Source of the DNA: JBBQSU01 sp038234815
GTDB taxonomy: Bacteria > Planctomycetota > Phycisphaerae > Tepidisphaerales > Tepidisphaeraceae
Assembly (NCBI GenBank): GCA_038234815.1
Contig: JBBQSU010000140.1
Coordinates: forward strand, 1-8,854
Reading direction: 5' to 3'
Length of the DNA: 8,854 bases
Below the pieces are notes generated by a model. That model was not told the origin of the DNA, ran no database searches, and saw only the letters and a program-made list of their open reading frames with translations. The position numbers and the translations under genes were made by a program. Of this stretch, positions 1-6,440 are shown piece after piece (positions within the stretch are counted from its first letter, which is position 1; each line of letters begins with the position of its first letter).

Positions 1-1
1 T

Positions 2-472
2 GAGAACATCGCCTACGGCCGTCCGGAGGCGACGGCGGGGCAGATCGCCCGTGCCGCCGAGATGGCCGGTGCCGCGACATTCATCGAGAAAATGCCCGCA
101 AAGTATGAAACGGAAATCAGCGAAAGTGGGGCGAATCTGTCCGGTGGGCAGAAGCAGCGCATCAGTATCGCCAGGGCGCTCATCACCGAGTCGCCCATAC
201 TGGTTTTGGATGAGCCGACCAGCGCGCTCGATCCGCAGCACGAAAAAATGATCACCGATACGCTGCTGACTTTGAAGCGTCACCGGACCATCATCCTGGT
301 CAGTCACCGCCTCAGCACCGTTGCCGATTGCGACCAGATTTTCGTAATGGACGGCGGGACGATCGTAGAACGCGGTACCCATCAAGGTCTGATCGACAGC
401 AAGGGATTATATTACGCGATGGCTAAACATCAGATGAAGTTGGAGGAGGATGAGGTTGAAACATCGATCTAA
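2..472 (+). CDS. ABC transporter ATP-binding domain, C-terminal part (5' end outside window)
   Basis: This is the C-terminal end of an ATPase of the ABC exporter type (MsbA/lipid A or multidrug half-transporter style), which would power transport across the inner membrane. The reading frame is open from base 2, so the gene starts before the window. The first visible residues, ENIAYGRPEAT, are the stretch that normally follows the Q-loop in exporter ATPases. Then come the ABC signature LSGGQKQR, the Walker B segment ILVLDEPTSALD with its catalytic Glu and D-loop, and the H-loop ILVSHRLST. All these motifs are intact, so the visible part looks functional. Walker A and the membrane domain are not in view. 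The protein ends in an acidic tail (KLEEDEVETSI). The substrate cannot be told from this part. The glycosyltransferase downstream would fit a glycolipid or envelope cluster, but that is inference. Confidence 0.93.
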   Translation, partial: ENIAYGRPEATAGQIARAAEMAGAATFIEKMPAKYETEISESGANLSGGQKQRISIARALITESPILVLDEPTSALDPQHEKMITDTLLTLKRHRTIILVSHRLSTVADCDQIFVMDGGTIVERGTHQGLIDSKGLYYAMAKHQMKLEEDEVETSI

Positions 473-488
473 CAGATTGCACCGATTC

Positions 489-493
489 AGGAG
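489..493 (+). promoter_or_regulatory. Ribosome binding site for the GxxExxY remnant
   Basis: AGGAG lies 8 bases before the ATG at 502. It is the clearest Shine-Dalgarno sequence in the left half of the window and supports that start codon. Confidence 0.55.
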
Positions 494-501
494 ACGCATC
501 T

Positions 502-663
502 ATGACGGCGCCGACGCATATTCGAGGTTCGCGTACTGATGCCATTATCGGCACAGCGATGGGAGTCTTTTTGGAGATGCGTTGCGGGCTGTTAGAAGCC
601 GGTTATCAGGACGCTCTGGCGATTAAATTGGTCGCATGGATTATTATCGTTCGAGGCTACTAA
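502..663 (+). pseudogene. GxxExxY-family protein, truncated remnant (53 aa)
   Basis: This short reading frame resembles the N-terminal third of GxxExxY proteins, a widespread small family of about 120-130 residues often described as PD-(D/E)XK nuclease-like, with no settled role. Residues 13-49 follow the usual family order: a TxAIIGxAxxV-like start (here TDAIIGTAMGVF), then GLLEAGY, an exact GxxExxY match, then QDALAIKL. After residue 49 the frame ends in IIIVRGY and a stop. The expected central and C-terminal strands with the conserved Asp/Glu-Lys residues are absent. The usual helix between the two motifs also reads FLEMRCG where xxLGPG-like residues are expected. I therefore call it a degenerated remnant, although it keeps an ATG and a good ribosome binding site and could still be translated. 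It sits 29 bases after the ABC gene and 42 bases before the glycosyltransferase gene. Confidence 0.6.
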
Positions 664-680
664 TTATCTAACTCTTCTAC

Positions 681-698
681 GAAATCCGCGAAATCTGC
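681..698 (+). repeat. Two adjacent copies of GAAATCYGC
   Basis: Bases 681-689 read GAAATCCGC and 690-698 read GAAATCTGC, directly followed by GGTTC. This is a short tandem repeat between the GxxExxY remnant and the next gene. From memory, similar 'AATCCGCGAAATCTGCGGTT' text is often found beside GxxExxY genes in environmental genomes. I could not check this. Confidence 0.45.
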
Positions 699-705
699 GG
701 TTCAA

Positions 706-1917
706 ATGCTTTCCTCTCACAAAAAACTTCGCATCATCGTTGGTGGCATGGTCGGGCAGTATCCGCTTGGCGGGGTGGCTTGGGACTATTTTCATTATGT
801 TCTGGCTTTGCACGAGCTGGGGCACGAGGTGTATTACCATGAAGATACCTTTGTCTGGCCGCATCATCCGGTGAAGGGATATCCTACCGACGACGCGAAT
901 TATTCCGTCGAGTTCTTACAGAATTTCTTTGAAAAGTATGCCCCGGAAGAGCTGCGCCATCGCTGGCATTATGTACTCCTGCGCGAGAAGCATTTTGGCA
1001 TGACTCGCGAGCAGTTCGACGAGGTGGCGCGTACCGCCGATCTGTTTTTGAACGTATCGGGGGCGTGTTTCATCCCCGATATCATCAACCCACGATGCGT
1101 GAAGGTGCTCATGGACACCGATCCGGGCTATAACCAGATCGTGATGTCCGAAAAGCCCGACTGGGCCAAGGGGGCGACCGAAACCTGGCATCTGTATGAC
1201 CGGCATCTGACTTACGCCGAGAATATCTATGCCGAGGACTGCATCATTCCGCGACTGGGGTTCGATTGGATTACCACTCGCTGCGTGGTCACGCTGCCGT
1301 CTTGGGAACTCGCGCGGCACACTCCGCCGGCGATCGACGCGCCCTGGACCAGCGTGATGAGCTGGGGCTATTTCGGCGGGCCGCTAGTTTATCGCGGGGT
1401 GTATTACGAAGCCAAGGTGAAGGAATTCGAGAAATTCGAGATGCTTCCTGCCCGTGTGACAATCCCGCTGACCATGGCCATCAATAGTTGGAAAGCGCCG
1501 GTAGCGGACCTGGAGCAAAAGGGATGGAAGATCGTCAACGGGGTGGAAACCAGCGCCACGCCCGAACTGTATTGGGATTTCATTGCGCGATCGAAAGGGG
1601 AGTGGTCGATCGCTAAGAATGTGTATGTCGATACACGTAGCGGATGGTTTAGTTGCCGGACGGCGTGCTACCTGGCGGCCGGTCGACCGGCGGTCGTGCA
1701 GGACACTGCGTGGAGCCGATACATTCCGTCCGGCAAAGGAGTGATCGCGTTCACCACCTTTGAAGAATGCGTTAGGGCGATGGAAGAAATGAGCGCGCAC
1801 TACGCCGAACACGCCGCAGCGGCGTATGAAATTGCCCGTGAATACCTTGCGCCCGACAAGGTTCTGCCACCCATGCTCGACGCCATCTTCTCGGCCTCAA
1901 AGTCCGTTAAGGCTTGA
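706..1917 (+). CDS. Glycosyltransferase-like protein (YkvP/CgeB-type C-terminal domain)
   Basis: This is a complete 403-residue protein resembling family 1-like (GT-B fold) glycosyltransferases with the YkvP/CgeB C-terminal domain, which transfer a sugar from an activated donor in the cytoplasm. The N-terminus (residues 7-23, KLRIIVGGMVGQYPLGG) looks like the first strand and glycine loop of a Rossmann half. ALHELGHEVYYHED (34-47) is the usual next helix and strand. ADLFLNVSGA (111-120), VLMDTDPG (134-141) and LTYAENI (168-174) are the strands of that half. The C-terminal half (about 295-385) carries FIARSKGEWSIAKNVYVDTR, then SGWFSCRTACYLAAGRPAVVQDT and a region resembling the donor-site helix. 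No signal peptide or membrane segment is seen. The ATG at 706 is chosen because the next Met would remove the first strand, but no clear ribosome binding site precedes it. The acceptor and sugar are unknown. The nearby ABC exporter hints at envelope glycans. Confidence 0.75.
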   Translation: MLSSHKKLRIIVGGMVGQYPLGGVAWDYFHYVLALHELGHEVYYHEDTFVWPHHPVKGYPTDDANYSVEFLQNFFEKYAPEELRHRWHYVLLREKHFGMTREQFDEVARTADLFLNVSGACFIPDIINPRCVKVLMDTDPGYNQIVMSEKPDWAKGATETWHLYDRHLTYAENIYAEDCIIPRLGFDWITTRCVVTLPSWELARHTPPAIDAPWTSVMSWGYFGGPLVYRGVYYEAKVKEFEKFEMLPARVTIPLTMAINSWKAPVADLEQKGWKIVNGVETSATPELYWDFIARSKGEWSIAKNVYVDTRSGWFSCRTACYLAAGRPAVVQDTAWSRYIPSGKGVIAFTTFEECVRAMEEMSAHYAEHAAAAYEIAREYLAPDKVLPPMLDAIFSASKSVKA

Positions 1918-1935
1918 ACCTCGATTTCCATAATC

Positions 1936-1966
1936 TCATAACTTGTTTTTTATAAGAAGGTTATGA
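1936..1966 (+). repeat. Inverted repeat 1 between the glycosyltransferase gene and cysD
   Basis: TCATAAC (1936-1942) pairs perfectly with GTTATGA (1960-1966). Two further T-A pairs form past a bulged G at 1959, and the loop (1945-1956) is T-rich. It lies 19 bases after the glycosyltransferase stop. It could be a weak terminator for that gene or part of the cysD control region. No T-run follows the stem, so I do not call it a terminator. Confidence 0.45.
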
Positions 1967-1988
1967 TTCCGATAGGAATTATCGGAAT
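1966..1988 (+). promoter_or_regulatory. Perfect 9-bp inverted repeat upstream of cysD, operator candidate
   Basis: ATTCCGATA (1966-1974) and TATCGGAAT (1980-1988) are exact reverse complements around a 5-base spacer. The site is 71 bases before the cysD start. A symmetric, AT-bounded 23-base element in front of a sulfate activation operon fits a repressor or activator site, or an RNA hairpin in the leader. Its 3' end reads ATCGGAATTT, which matches the ATnGGAATTT end of the CymR (Rrf2-family) cysteine-regulon box as I remember it. The operator role is inferred. Confidence 0.45.
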
Positions 1989-2023
1989 TTGCGCTTTCAA
2001 TTTTGTAAACGATCCATTAAATT

Positions 2024-2040
2024 CCATCGCTCGTTGATGG
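2024..2040 (+). repeat. Inverted repeat 3, just upstream of cysD
   Basis: CCATC (2024-2028) pairs with GATGG (2036-2040) around a 7-base loop, ending 19 bases before the cysD ATG. In RNA it would form a small hairpin close to the start codon. The flanking TT/AA bases extend it if one G is bulged. Confidence 0.35.
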
Positions 2041-2059
2041 GAAAAGTATCGGGACGGTT

Positions 2060-2968
2060 ATGAACACTTACACGCTGACGCACCTGAAGCAGCTTGAGGC
2101 CGAAAGCATTCACGTCATTCGTGAAGTGGCCGCCGAGTTCCAGAATCCGGTCATGCTTTATTCGGTTGGTAAGGATTCCGCTGTGATGGTCCGACTGGCC
2201 CAGAAGGCGTTTCATCCTGGGCGACTGCCGTTTCCACTCTTGCACGTTAATACCACTTGGAAGTTCAAGGAGATGATTTCTTTCCGCGACCGCTTTGTTC
2301 ATGAGAACAACTTGCAGTTGATCGAATACATCAACCACGACGGCCTAGCCGCCGGTGCCAACCCGTTTACCTGGGGAAGCAACAAATACACGGGAACCAT
2401 GAAAACCGAAGGGCTGAAGCAAGCGCTGAATCAACACGGTTTTGATGCCGCATTCGGCGGGGCGCGCCGTGATGAGGAGAAGAGCCGCGCCAAGGAACGG
2501 GTCTACAGCTTTCGAGATCGAATGCACCAGTGGGATCCGAAAAATCAGCGCCCCGAGTTGTGGAATCTTTATAACGGCAAGGTGAACAAAGGCGAGTCGA
2601 TTCGGGTGTTTCCCCTTTCGAACTGGACCGAACTGGATGTTTGGCAGTACCTGCATCTTGAAAAAATCCCGGTGGTGCCGCTCTATTTCGCAGCCGAAAG
2701 GCCGGTCGTTCGCCGCGACGGGACGCTCATCATGATCGACGATGATCGTTTTCCCTTGGATCCGGGAGAAAAGCCGGAATTACGCCGCGTGCGTTTTCGG
2801 ACGCTAGGCTGCTATCCTCTCACCGGGGCGATCGAAAGCAACGCGACGACGTTGCCCGAAATCATCCAGGAAATGCTGGTGGCCACGCATTCGGAGCGCC
2901 AGGGCCGTGTGATCGATCACGACGAAGCCGGTTCGATGGAGCAGAAAAAACGCGAAGGATACTTTTGA
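2060..2968 (+). CDS. cysD: Sulfate adenylyltransferase subunit 2
   Basis: CysD is the catalytic subunit of the ATP sulfurylase heterodimer, making APS and pyrophosphate from ATP and sulfate with GTP hydrolysis by CysN. The protein is 302 residues, the same length as E. coli CysD, and aligns along its whole length by eye. Landmarks are LTHLKQLEAESIHVIREVAAEF near the start (split here as LTHLKQLEAES and IHVIREVAAEF), the PP-loop SVGKDSAVM (35-43), KTEGLKQAL, the segment GFDAAFGGARRDEEKSRAKE, the run WDPKNQRPELW and the ending QGRVIDHDEAGSMEQKKREGYF-type tail. At residue 64 the usual HVDT is HVNT, a single-base GAT/GAC-to-AAT change. The ATG at 2060 gives the family's normal N-terminus; only a weak GGGACGG precedes it. 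The cysNC gene follows after 19 bases, so the two are very likely one operon. Confidence 0.97.
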   Translation: MNTYTLTHLKQLEAESIHVIREVAAEFQNPVMLYSVGKDSAVMVRLAQKAFHPGRLPFPLLHVNTTWKFKEMISFRDRFVHENNLQLIEYINHDGLAAGANPFTWGSNKYTGTMKTEGLKQALNQHGFDAAFGGARRDEEKSRAKERVYSFRDRMHQWDPKNQRPELWNLYNGKVNKGESIRVFPLSNWTELDVWQYLHLEKIPVVPLYFAAERPVVRRDGTLIMIDDDRFPLDPGEKPELRRVRFRTLGCYPLTGAIESNATTLPEIIQEMLVATHSERQGRVIDHDEAGSMEQKKREGYF

Positions 2969-2987
2969 AGCTGAGTTCAGTATTCCC

Positions 2988-4925
2988 ATGCCGCCGAGTA
3001 CCACAGAAAACATCGAAGACGTCAGCGCCTATCTGGCCCGCAACGAGCGCAAGGAACTGCTGCGCTTTCTAACCTGTGGCAGCGTGGACGACGGTAAAAG
3101 CACGCTCATCGGGCGGATGCTGCATGACACAAAGATGATCTATGAGGATCAACTCGCCGCCGTCCGCAAGGACAGTGCCAAGGTGGGCACCACGGGCGGG
3201 GAGATCGACCTGGCCCTGTTGACCGACGGCCTCAAGGCCGAACGCGAGCAGGGCATCACCATTGATGTCGCCTACCGCTATTTTTCCACCGACAAGCGCA
3301 AATTCATCATCGCCGACACGCCGGGCCATGAGCAGTACACCCGCAACATGGCGACGGGGGCAAGCAATTGCCAACTGGCGATCATTTTGATCGACGCTCG
3401 CCATGGTGTAATGCCCCAAACCCGCCGGCACAGTTTTATCGTCTCCCTGTTAGGCATCAAGCACGTCATCGTCGCCATCAACAAGATGGACCTGGTTAAT
3501 TTTGACGAAGCCGCCTTCGAAAAAATCCGCGATGACTACACCGGCTTCGTCGCCAAGCTTGGCATCCCCGACGTTCAATTTATCCCCATGTCGGCGCTCA
3601 AAGGCGACAACGTGGTGGAGAAAAGCATGGCCATGCCGTGGTATCACGGTCCGCCGCTTTTGCCGTTGCTGGAAACGATTCATATCGCCTCGGATCGGAA
3701 TCTGCACGACATGCGCTTTCCCGTGCAGCTTGTCCTGCGACCGAATCTGAATTTTCGCGGATTTTCTGGAACGATTGCGTCGGGAATCGTTCGCAAAGGC
3801 GACGAAATCGTGGTCCTGCCGTCGGGCAAGCGCAGTCGCATCAGGTCCATCGTTACCTTTGAAGGCGAACTCGACGAAGCCTTTTCTCCCATGGCCGTCA
3901 CGCTGACACTGACCGACGAGATCGACGTCAGCCGCGGGGACATGCTGGTGCATCCGGCCAATCAGCCACATGTTTCCGGTCAGATCGAAGCGATGGTCGT
4001 CTGGATGGCCGAGAAACCGTTCGTCCCCGGCCGCGCCTACACCATCAAGCAAACATCACGTGTAGTGTCTGGTGAAATTGTCGAAATCAAGTACGGCATC
4101 GACGTCAACACACTGGCCCAACGCCCGCAAACGCAATTGGCAATGAACGAAGTCGGCCATGTTGTCCTGGGACTAAACCAGCCGATTGTTTTTGATCCCT
4201 ATCAAGTAAACGTCACCACCGGTTCGTTCATCATTATCGATCGTGTGACGAATAATACGGTCGGGGCCGGCATGATCCTGGAACATGCCGAGAGGCGCAG
4301 CAGCGGCGACCTTTGGGGACAGCAGCCGATTGCCGGCAAACTCAAGCAAAAATCCAGCCGTGTGCCGCTGGCCGATCGTGAAGCCCGACTCGGTCAAAAA
4401 GGCAGCACCATCTTGATTTATGGCCTGACCGGATCGGGCAAGGCCAGCATCGCCTACGCGCTTGAAAAGCGCTTATTCGACAGCGGCCGATCCATCACCG
4501 TGCTCTATGGCCCGGACATGCGGCAAGGCCTCTGCCGCGATTTGGGCTTCACCGCCGACGACCGCAGCGAGAATCTGCGCCGATCGTGCGAAGTTGCCAA
4601 GCTCCTTAACGACACCGGCATCATCTGCATCGCGGCTTTCGTCGCCCCCCACGATGCCGTGCGCGAAAAGGCCCGGCAGGTCGTCGGCCCGGATCGCTTT
4701 CTTTCGGTCCATCTCTCCTGCCCCCCGGAAATCTGCCGCCAGCGCGACAAAACCGGCGCCTGGTCAGCCGCCGACGCCGACAAAATGGTGAGTTTCCCCG
4801 GTGTCAGCGCTACATTTGAGGAACCGACGCACGCCGATTTGGTGATCCAAACGGACAAGTTCTCCGTCGAACAGTGCGTCGATCGAATCCTCGAAGAACT
4901 GCACCGGGGCGGGATTGTTACGTGA
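2988..4925 (+). CDS. cysNC: CysN/CysC fusion: sulfate adenylyltransferase GTPase subunit with APS kinase-like domain
   Basis: This is a 645-residue bifunctional-type protein. Residues about 24-435 are CysN, the elongation factor-like GTPase that drives APS synthesis by CysD. All G motifs are present: G1 GSVDDGKST (31-39), the G2 region GITIDVAYRYF (89-99), G3 DTPGH (110-114), G4 NKMD (165-168) and G5 SALKG (202-206). EF-Tu-like beta domains follow, running through RPNLNFRGFSG and RGDML. After a linker (about 436-470), residues 472-645 are an APS kinase (CysC) fold, which normally makes PAPS from APS. FTADDRSENLRRS-type and FPGVS elements are kept. However, the P-loop reads GLTGSGKAS, with Ala486 where Ser or Thr normally binds Mg. 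The DGDN motif reads YGPD (507-510), losing both Asp residues, and the family GLYxxARAGE region reads GAWSAADADK. Kinase activity is therefore doubtful. The start was taken as ATG 2988, with no clear ribosome binding site; the gene probably depends on coupling with cysD. Confidence 0.96.
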   Translation: MPPSTTENIEDVSAYLARNERKELLRFLTCGSVDDGKSTLIGRMLHDTKMIYEDQLAAVRKDSAKVGTTGGEIDLALLTDGLKAEREQGITIDVAYRYFSTDKRKFIIADTPGHEQYTRNMATGASNCQLAIILIDARHGVMPQTRRHSFIVSLLGIKHVIVAINKMDLVNFDEAAFEKIRDDYTGFVAKLGIPDVQFIPMSALKGDNVVEKSMAMPWYHGPPLLPLLETIHIASDRNLHDMRFPVQLVLRPNLNFRGFSGTIASGIVRKGDEIVVLPSGKRSRIRSIVTFEGELDEAFSPMAVTLTLTDEIDVSRGDMLVHPANQPHVSGQIEAMVVWMAEKPFVPGRAYTIKQTSRVVSGEIVEIKYGIDVNTLAQRPQTQLAMNEVGHVVLGLNQPIVFDPYQVNVTTGSFIIIDRVTNNTVGAGMILEHAERRSSGDLWGQQPIAGKLKQKSSRVPLADREARLGQKGSTILIYGLTGSGKASIAYALEKRLFDSGRSITVLYGPDMRQGLCRDLGFTADDRSENLRRSCEVAKLLNDTGIICIAAFVAPHDAVREKARQVVGPDRFLSVHLSCPPEICRQRDKTGAWSAADADKMVSFPGVSATFEEPTHADLVIQTDKFSVEQCVDRILEELHRGGIVT

Positions 4926-4946
4926 AGCGCCTTACGTCCAGTGTTT
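4921..4946 (+). terminator. Weak hairpin with short T-tract at the end of cysNC
   Basis: CGTGAAG (4921-4927) pairs with CTTACG (4931-4936) around CGC with one bulged G, overlapping the cysNC stop codon. Seven bases later comes TTTT (4943-4946). The stem is short, so this is at best a weak terminator. No stronger one is visible between the converging cysNC and nfnB genes. Confidence 0.2.
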
Positions 4947-4960
4947 TCTGACAGCCGCAA

Positions 4961-6403
4961 TCAATGATTGTTGCATCCACTATTGTTGCAACACGATTCC
5001 TTTTTACCGCGGAGGTAGCGGTTGATCGTTGCGGCGGTCTTTTTGCCGTCCCCCATGGCCAGGATCACGGTAGCGGCGCCTCTGACGATATCCCCGCCGG
5101 CAAATACGCCCGGCTTGCTCGTCATGCCGTTGGCATCGATCACAATGTATCCCCGCTCGTTGACTTTCAGATCAGGCGTTGTCGCCGTCAGAAGGGGATT
5201 GGCTTTGGTGCCGATGGCTTCAATCACAACGTCACATTCGATATCAAATTCGCTGCCGGGAATGACGACCGGCCGCGGGCGGCCCGATTTGTCCGGTTCC
5301 CCCAGGCCCATCTTCTGGCAGCGCAAAGCGCGCACCCAGCCATTGGCATCGGGCAAAATTTCAACCGGGTTGGTCAAAAACTGGAACGTCACGCCTTCCT
5401 GCTCGGCGTGATGCACTTCCTCCGTCCTGGCCGGCATTTCCGCGCGGCTGCGGCGATAGACCAGCGTGGCCGGATCGGCACCCAGCCTGCGGCTCGTGCG
5501 GATGGCATCCATCGCGGTGTTGCCTCCGCCAATCACCACGGCCTTCTTCGGCCGCAGCACCGGAGTCGGCGAATCGGGGTCATACGCCTTCATCAGATTC
5601 ACGCGCGTGAGGAACTCGTTGGCGCTATAGACGCCTTTGAGATTCTCTCCCGGCATCCCCAGAAACATTGGCAGCCCCGCACCATTGGCGATGAATACCG
5701 CATGAAACCCCTGGCTGCCCATCAGGTCGTCGATCGTATAAGACCGGCCGATGATTACATTGCAGATGATCTTCACGCCCAGTTCTTCAAGCGATTTCAC
5801 TTCGGCCGACACGATCGCCTTGGGCAAACGAAATTCCGGGATACCGTAGATCAATACCCCGCCGGCCGCGTGGAGGGCTTCAAAGACAGTGACATCGTGC
5901 CCCAGTTTGGCCAATTGCCCCGCTGCAGTCAGGCCCGCAGGCCCACTACCCACAATGGCGACTTTGAACCCCGAAGGCGCGGGCCGTTCGGCCGGTGCAT
6001 CAGGCCGATGTTCTCGCGCCCAGTCGGCCACGAATCGCTCCAGGTAACCGATCGCCACGCTTCCACCGGCGGTCTTCGTGCGAATGCACACGGCTTCGCA
6101 TTGCCGTTCCTGCGGACAGACCCTCCCGGACACGCCCGGTAGCGCATTGTCATTCAGCAAGACTTTGGCAGCCCCGGCGATGTCGCCTTGCGACAGGTGC
6201 CCGATGAAATTCGGAATATCCACCTGCACCGGGCAACCCGGGACGCACTTGGCTTCCTTGCAGCCCAGGCATCGCTGGGCTTCTTTTATCGCGATCTGCT
6301 CCTGCAACCCCAGGTTCACTTCCGTAAACGCGGCGCTACGCTCCAGTGCGTCTCGTTCGGGCATCGGCTGCCGCGGGATTTTCATTCGCTCTGCGTTTTT
6401 CAT
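4961..6403 (-). CDS. nfnB: NfnB / GltA-family FAD-, iron-sulfur- and NADPH-binding oxidoreductase subunit
   Basis: This 480-residue protein belongs to the glutamate synthase small-subunit-like family. Together with NfnA it forms the NADH-dependent reduced ferredoxin:NADP+ oxidoreductase, also known as sulfide dehydrogenase SudA or a stand-alone GltA. The N-terminal part holds ligands for two [4Fe-4S] clusters: Cys45, 48, 53 and 57 in CLGCKEAKCVPGC, and Cys96, 102 and 106 in GRVCPQERQCEAVC. The FAD-binding GSGPAG is at 152-157, the pyrimidine-nucleotide GGGNTA at 292-297, and the FAD-closing run GGDIVRGAATVILAMGDG at 436-453. Length and order are normal for the family. The C-terminus ends in an unusual ESCCNNSGCNNH tail. 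It follows nfnA after 37 bases on the same strand and is surely co-transcribed. Adjacency to nfnA favours NfnB over a free glutamate synthase subunit. Met7 is an alternative start; neither has a strong ribosome binding site. Confidence 0.93.
   Translation of the reverse strand: MKNAERMKIPRQPMPERDALERSAAFTEVNLGLQEQIAIKEAQRCLGCKEAKCVPGCPVQVDIPNFIGHLSQGDIAGAAKVLLNDNALPGVSGRVCPQERQCEAVCIRTKTAGGSVAIGYLERFVADWAREHRPDAPAERPAPSGFKVAIVGSGPAGLTAAGQLAKLGHDVTVFEALHAAGGVLIYGIPEFRLPKAIVSAEVKSLEELGVKIICNVIIGRSYTIDDLMGSQGFHAVFIANGAGLPMFLGMPGENLKGVYSANEFLTRVNLMKAYDPDSPTPVLRPKKAVVIGGGNTAMDAIRTSRRLGADPATLVYRRSRAEMPARTEEVHHAEQEGVTFQFLTNPVEILPDANGWVRALRCQKMGLGEPDKSGRPRPVVIPGSEFDIECDVVIEAIGTKANPLLTATTPDLKVNERGYIVIDANGMTSKPGVFAGGDIVRGAATVILAMGDGKKTAATINRYLRGKKESCCNNSGCNNH
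4967..4990. repeat. 9-bp direct repeat inside the nfnB C-terminal codons
   Basis: ATTGTTGCA occurs at 4967-4975 and again at 4982-4990, a 15-base period in phase with the codons. It encodes the doubled Cys-Asn-Asn units of the NfnB tail. The second copy is part of a perfect 10-base palindrome TGTTGCAACA (4984-4993). A small in-frame duplication is the simplest origin. Confidence 0.6.
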
Positions 6404-6440
6404 GGTCTTTGCTGCTTTCTCATCAATAACAGACAGTTAG

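Noticed and set aside
1384..1812. 142-codon open frame on the minus strand inside the glycosyltransferase gene
   Set aside because: It is a shadow of a complete gene with a coherent fold pattern.
1918..2059. SAM, cobalamin or T-box riboswitch upstream of cysD
   Set aside because: The region is short and I could not find the conserved core bases of any of these; only simple hairpins are present.
3450..4052. 200-codon open frame on the minus strand inside cysNC
   Set aside because: The GTPase domain in the plus frame has all G motifs, while the antisense frame is His- and Asp-rich with no motif.
4964..6142. 392-codon open frame on the plus strand opposite nfnB
   Set aside because: It is antisense to a clearly recognisable gene, rich in Arg, His and Pro, has no family motifs, and reflects GC-rich codon use of nfnB.
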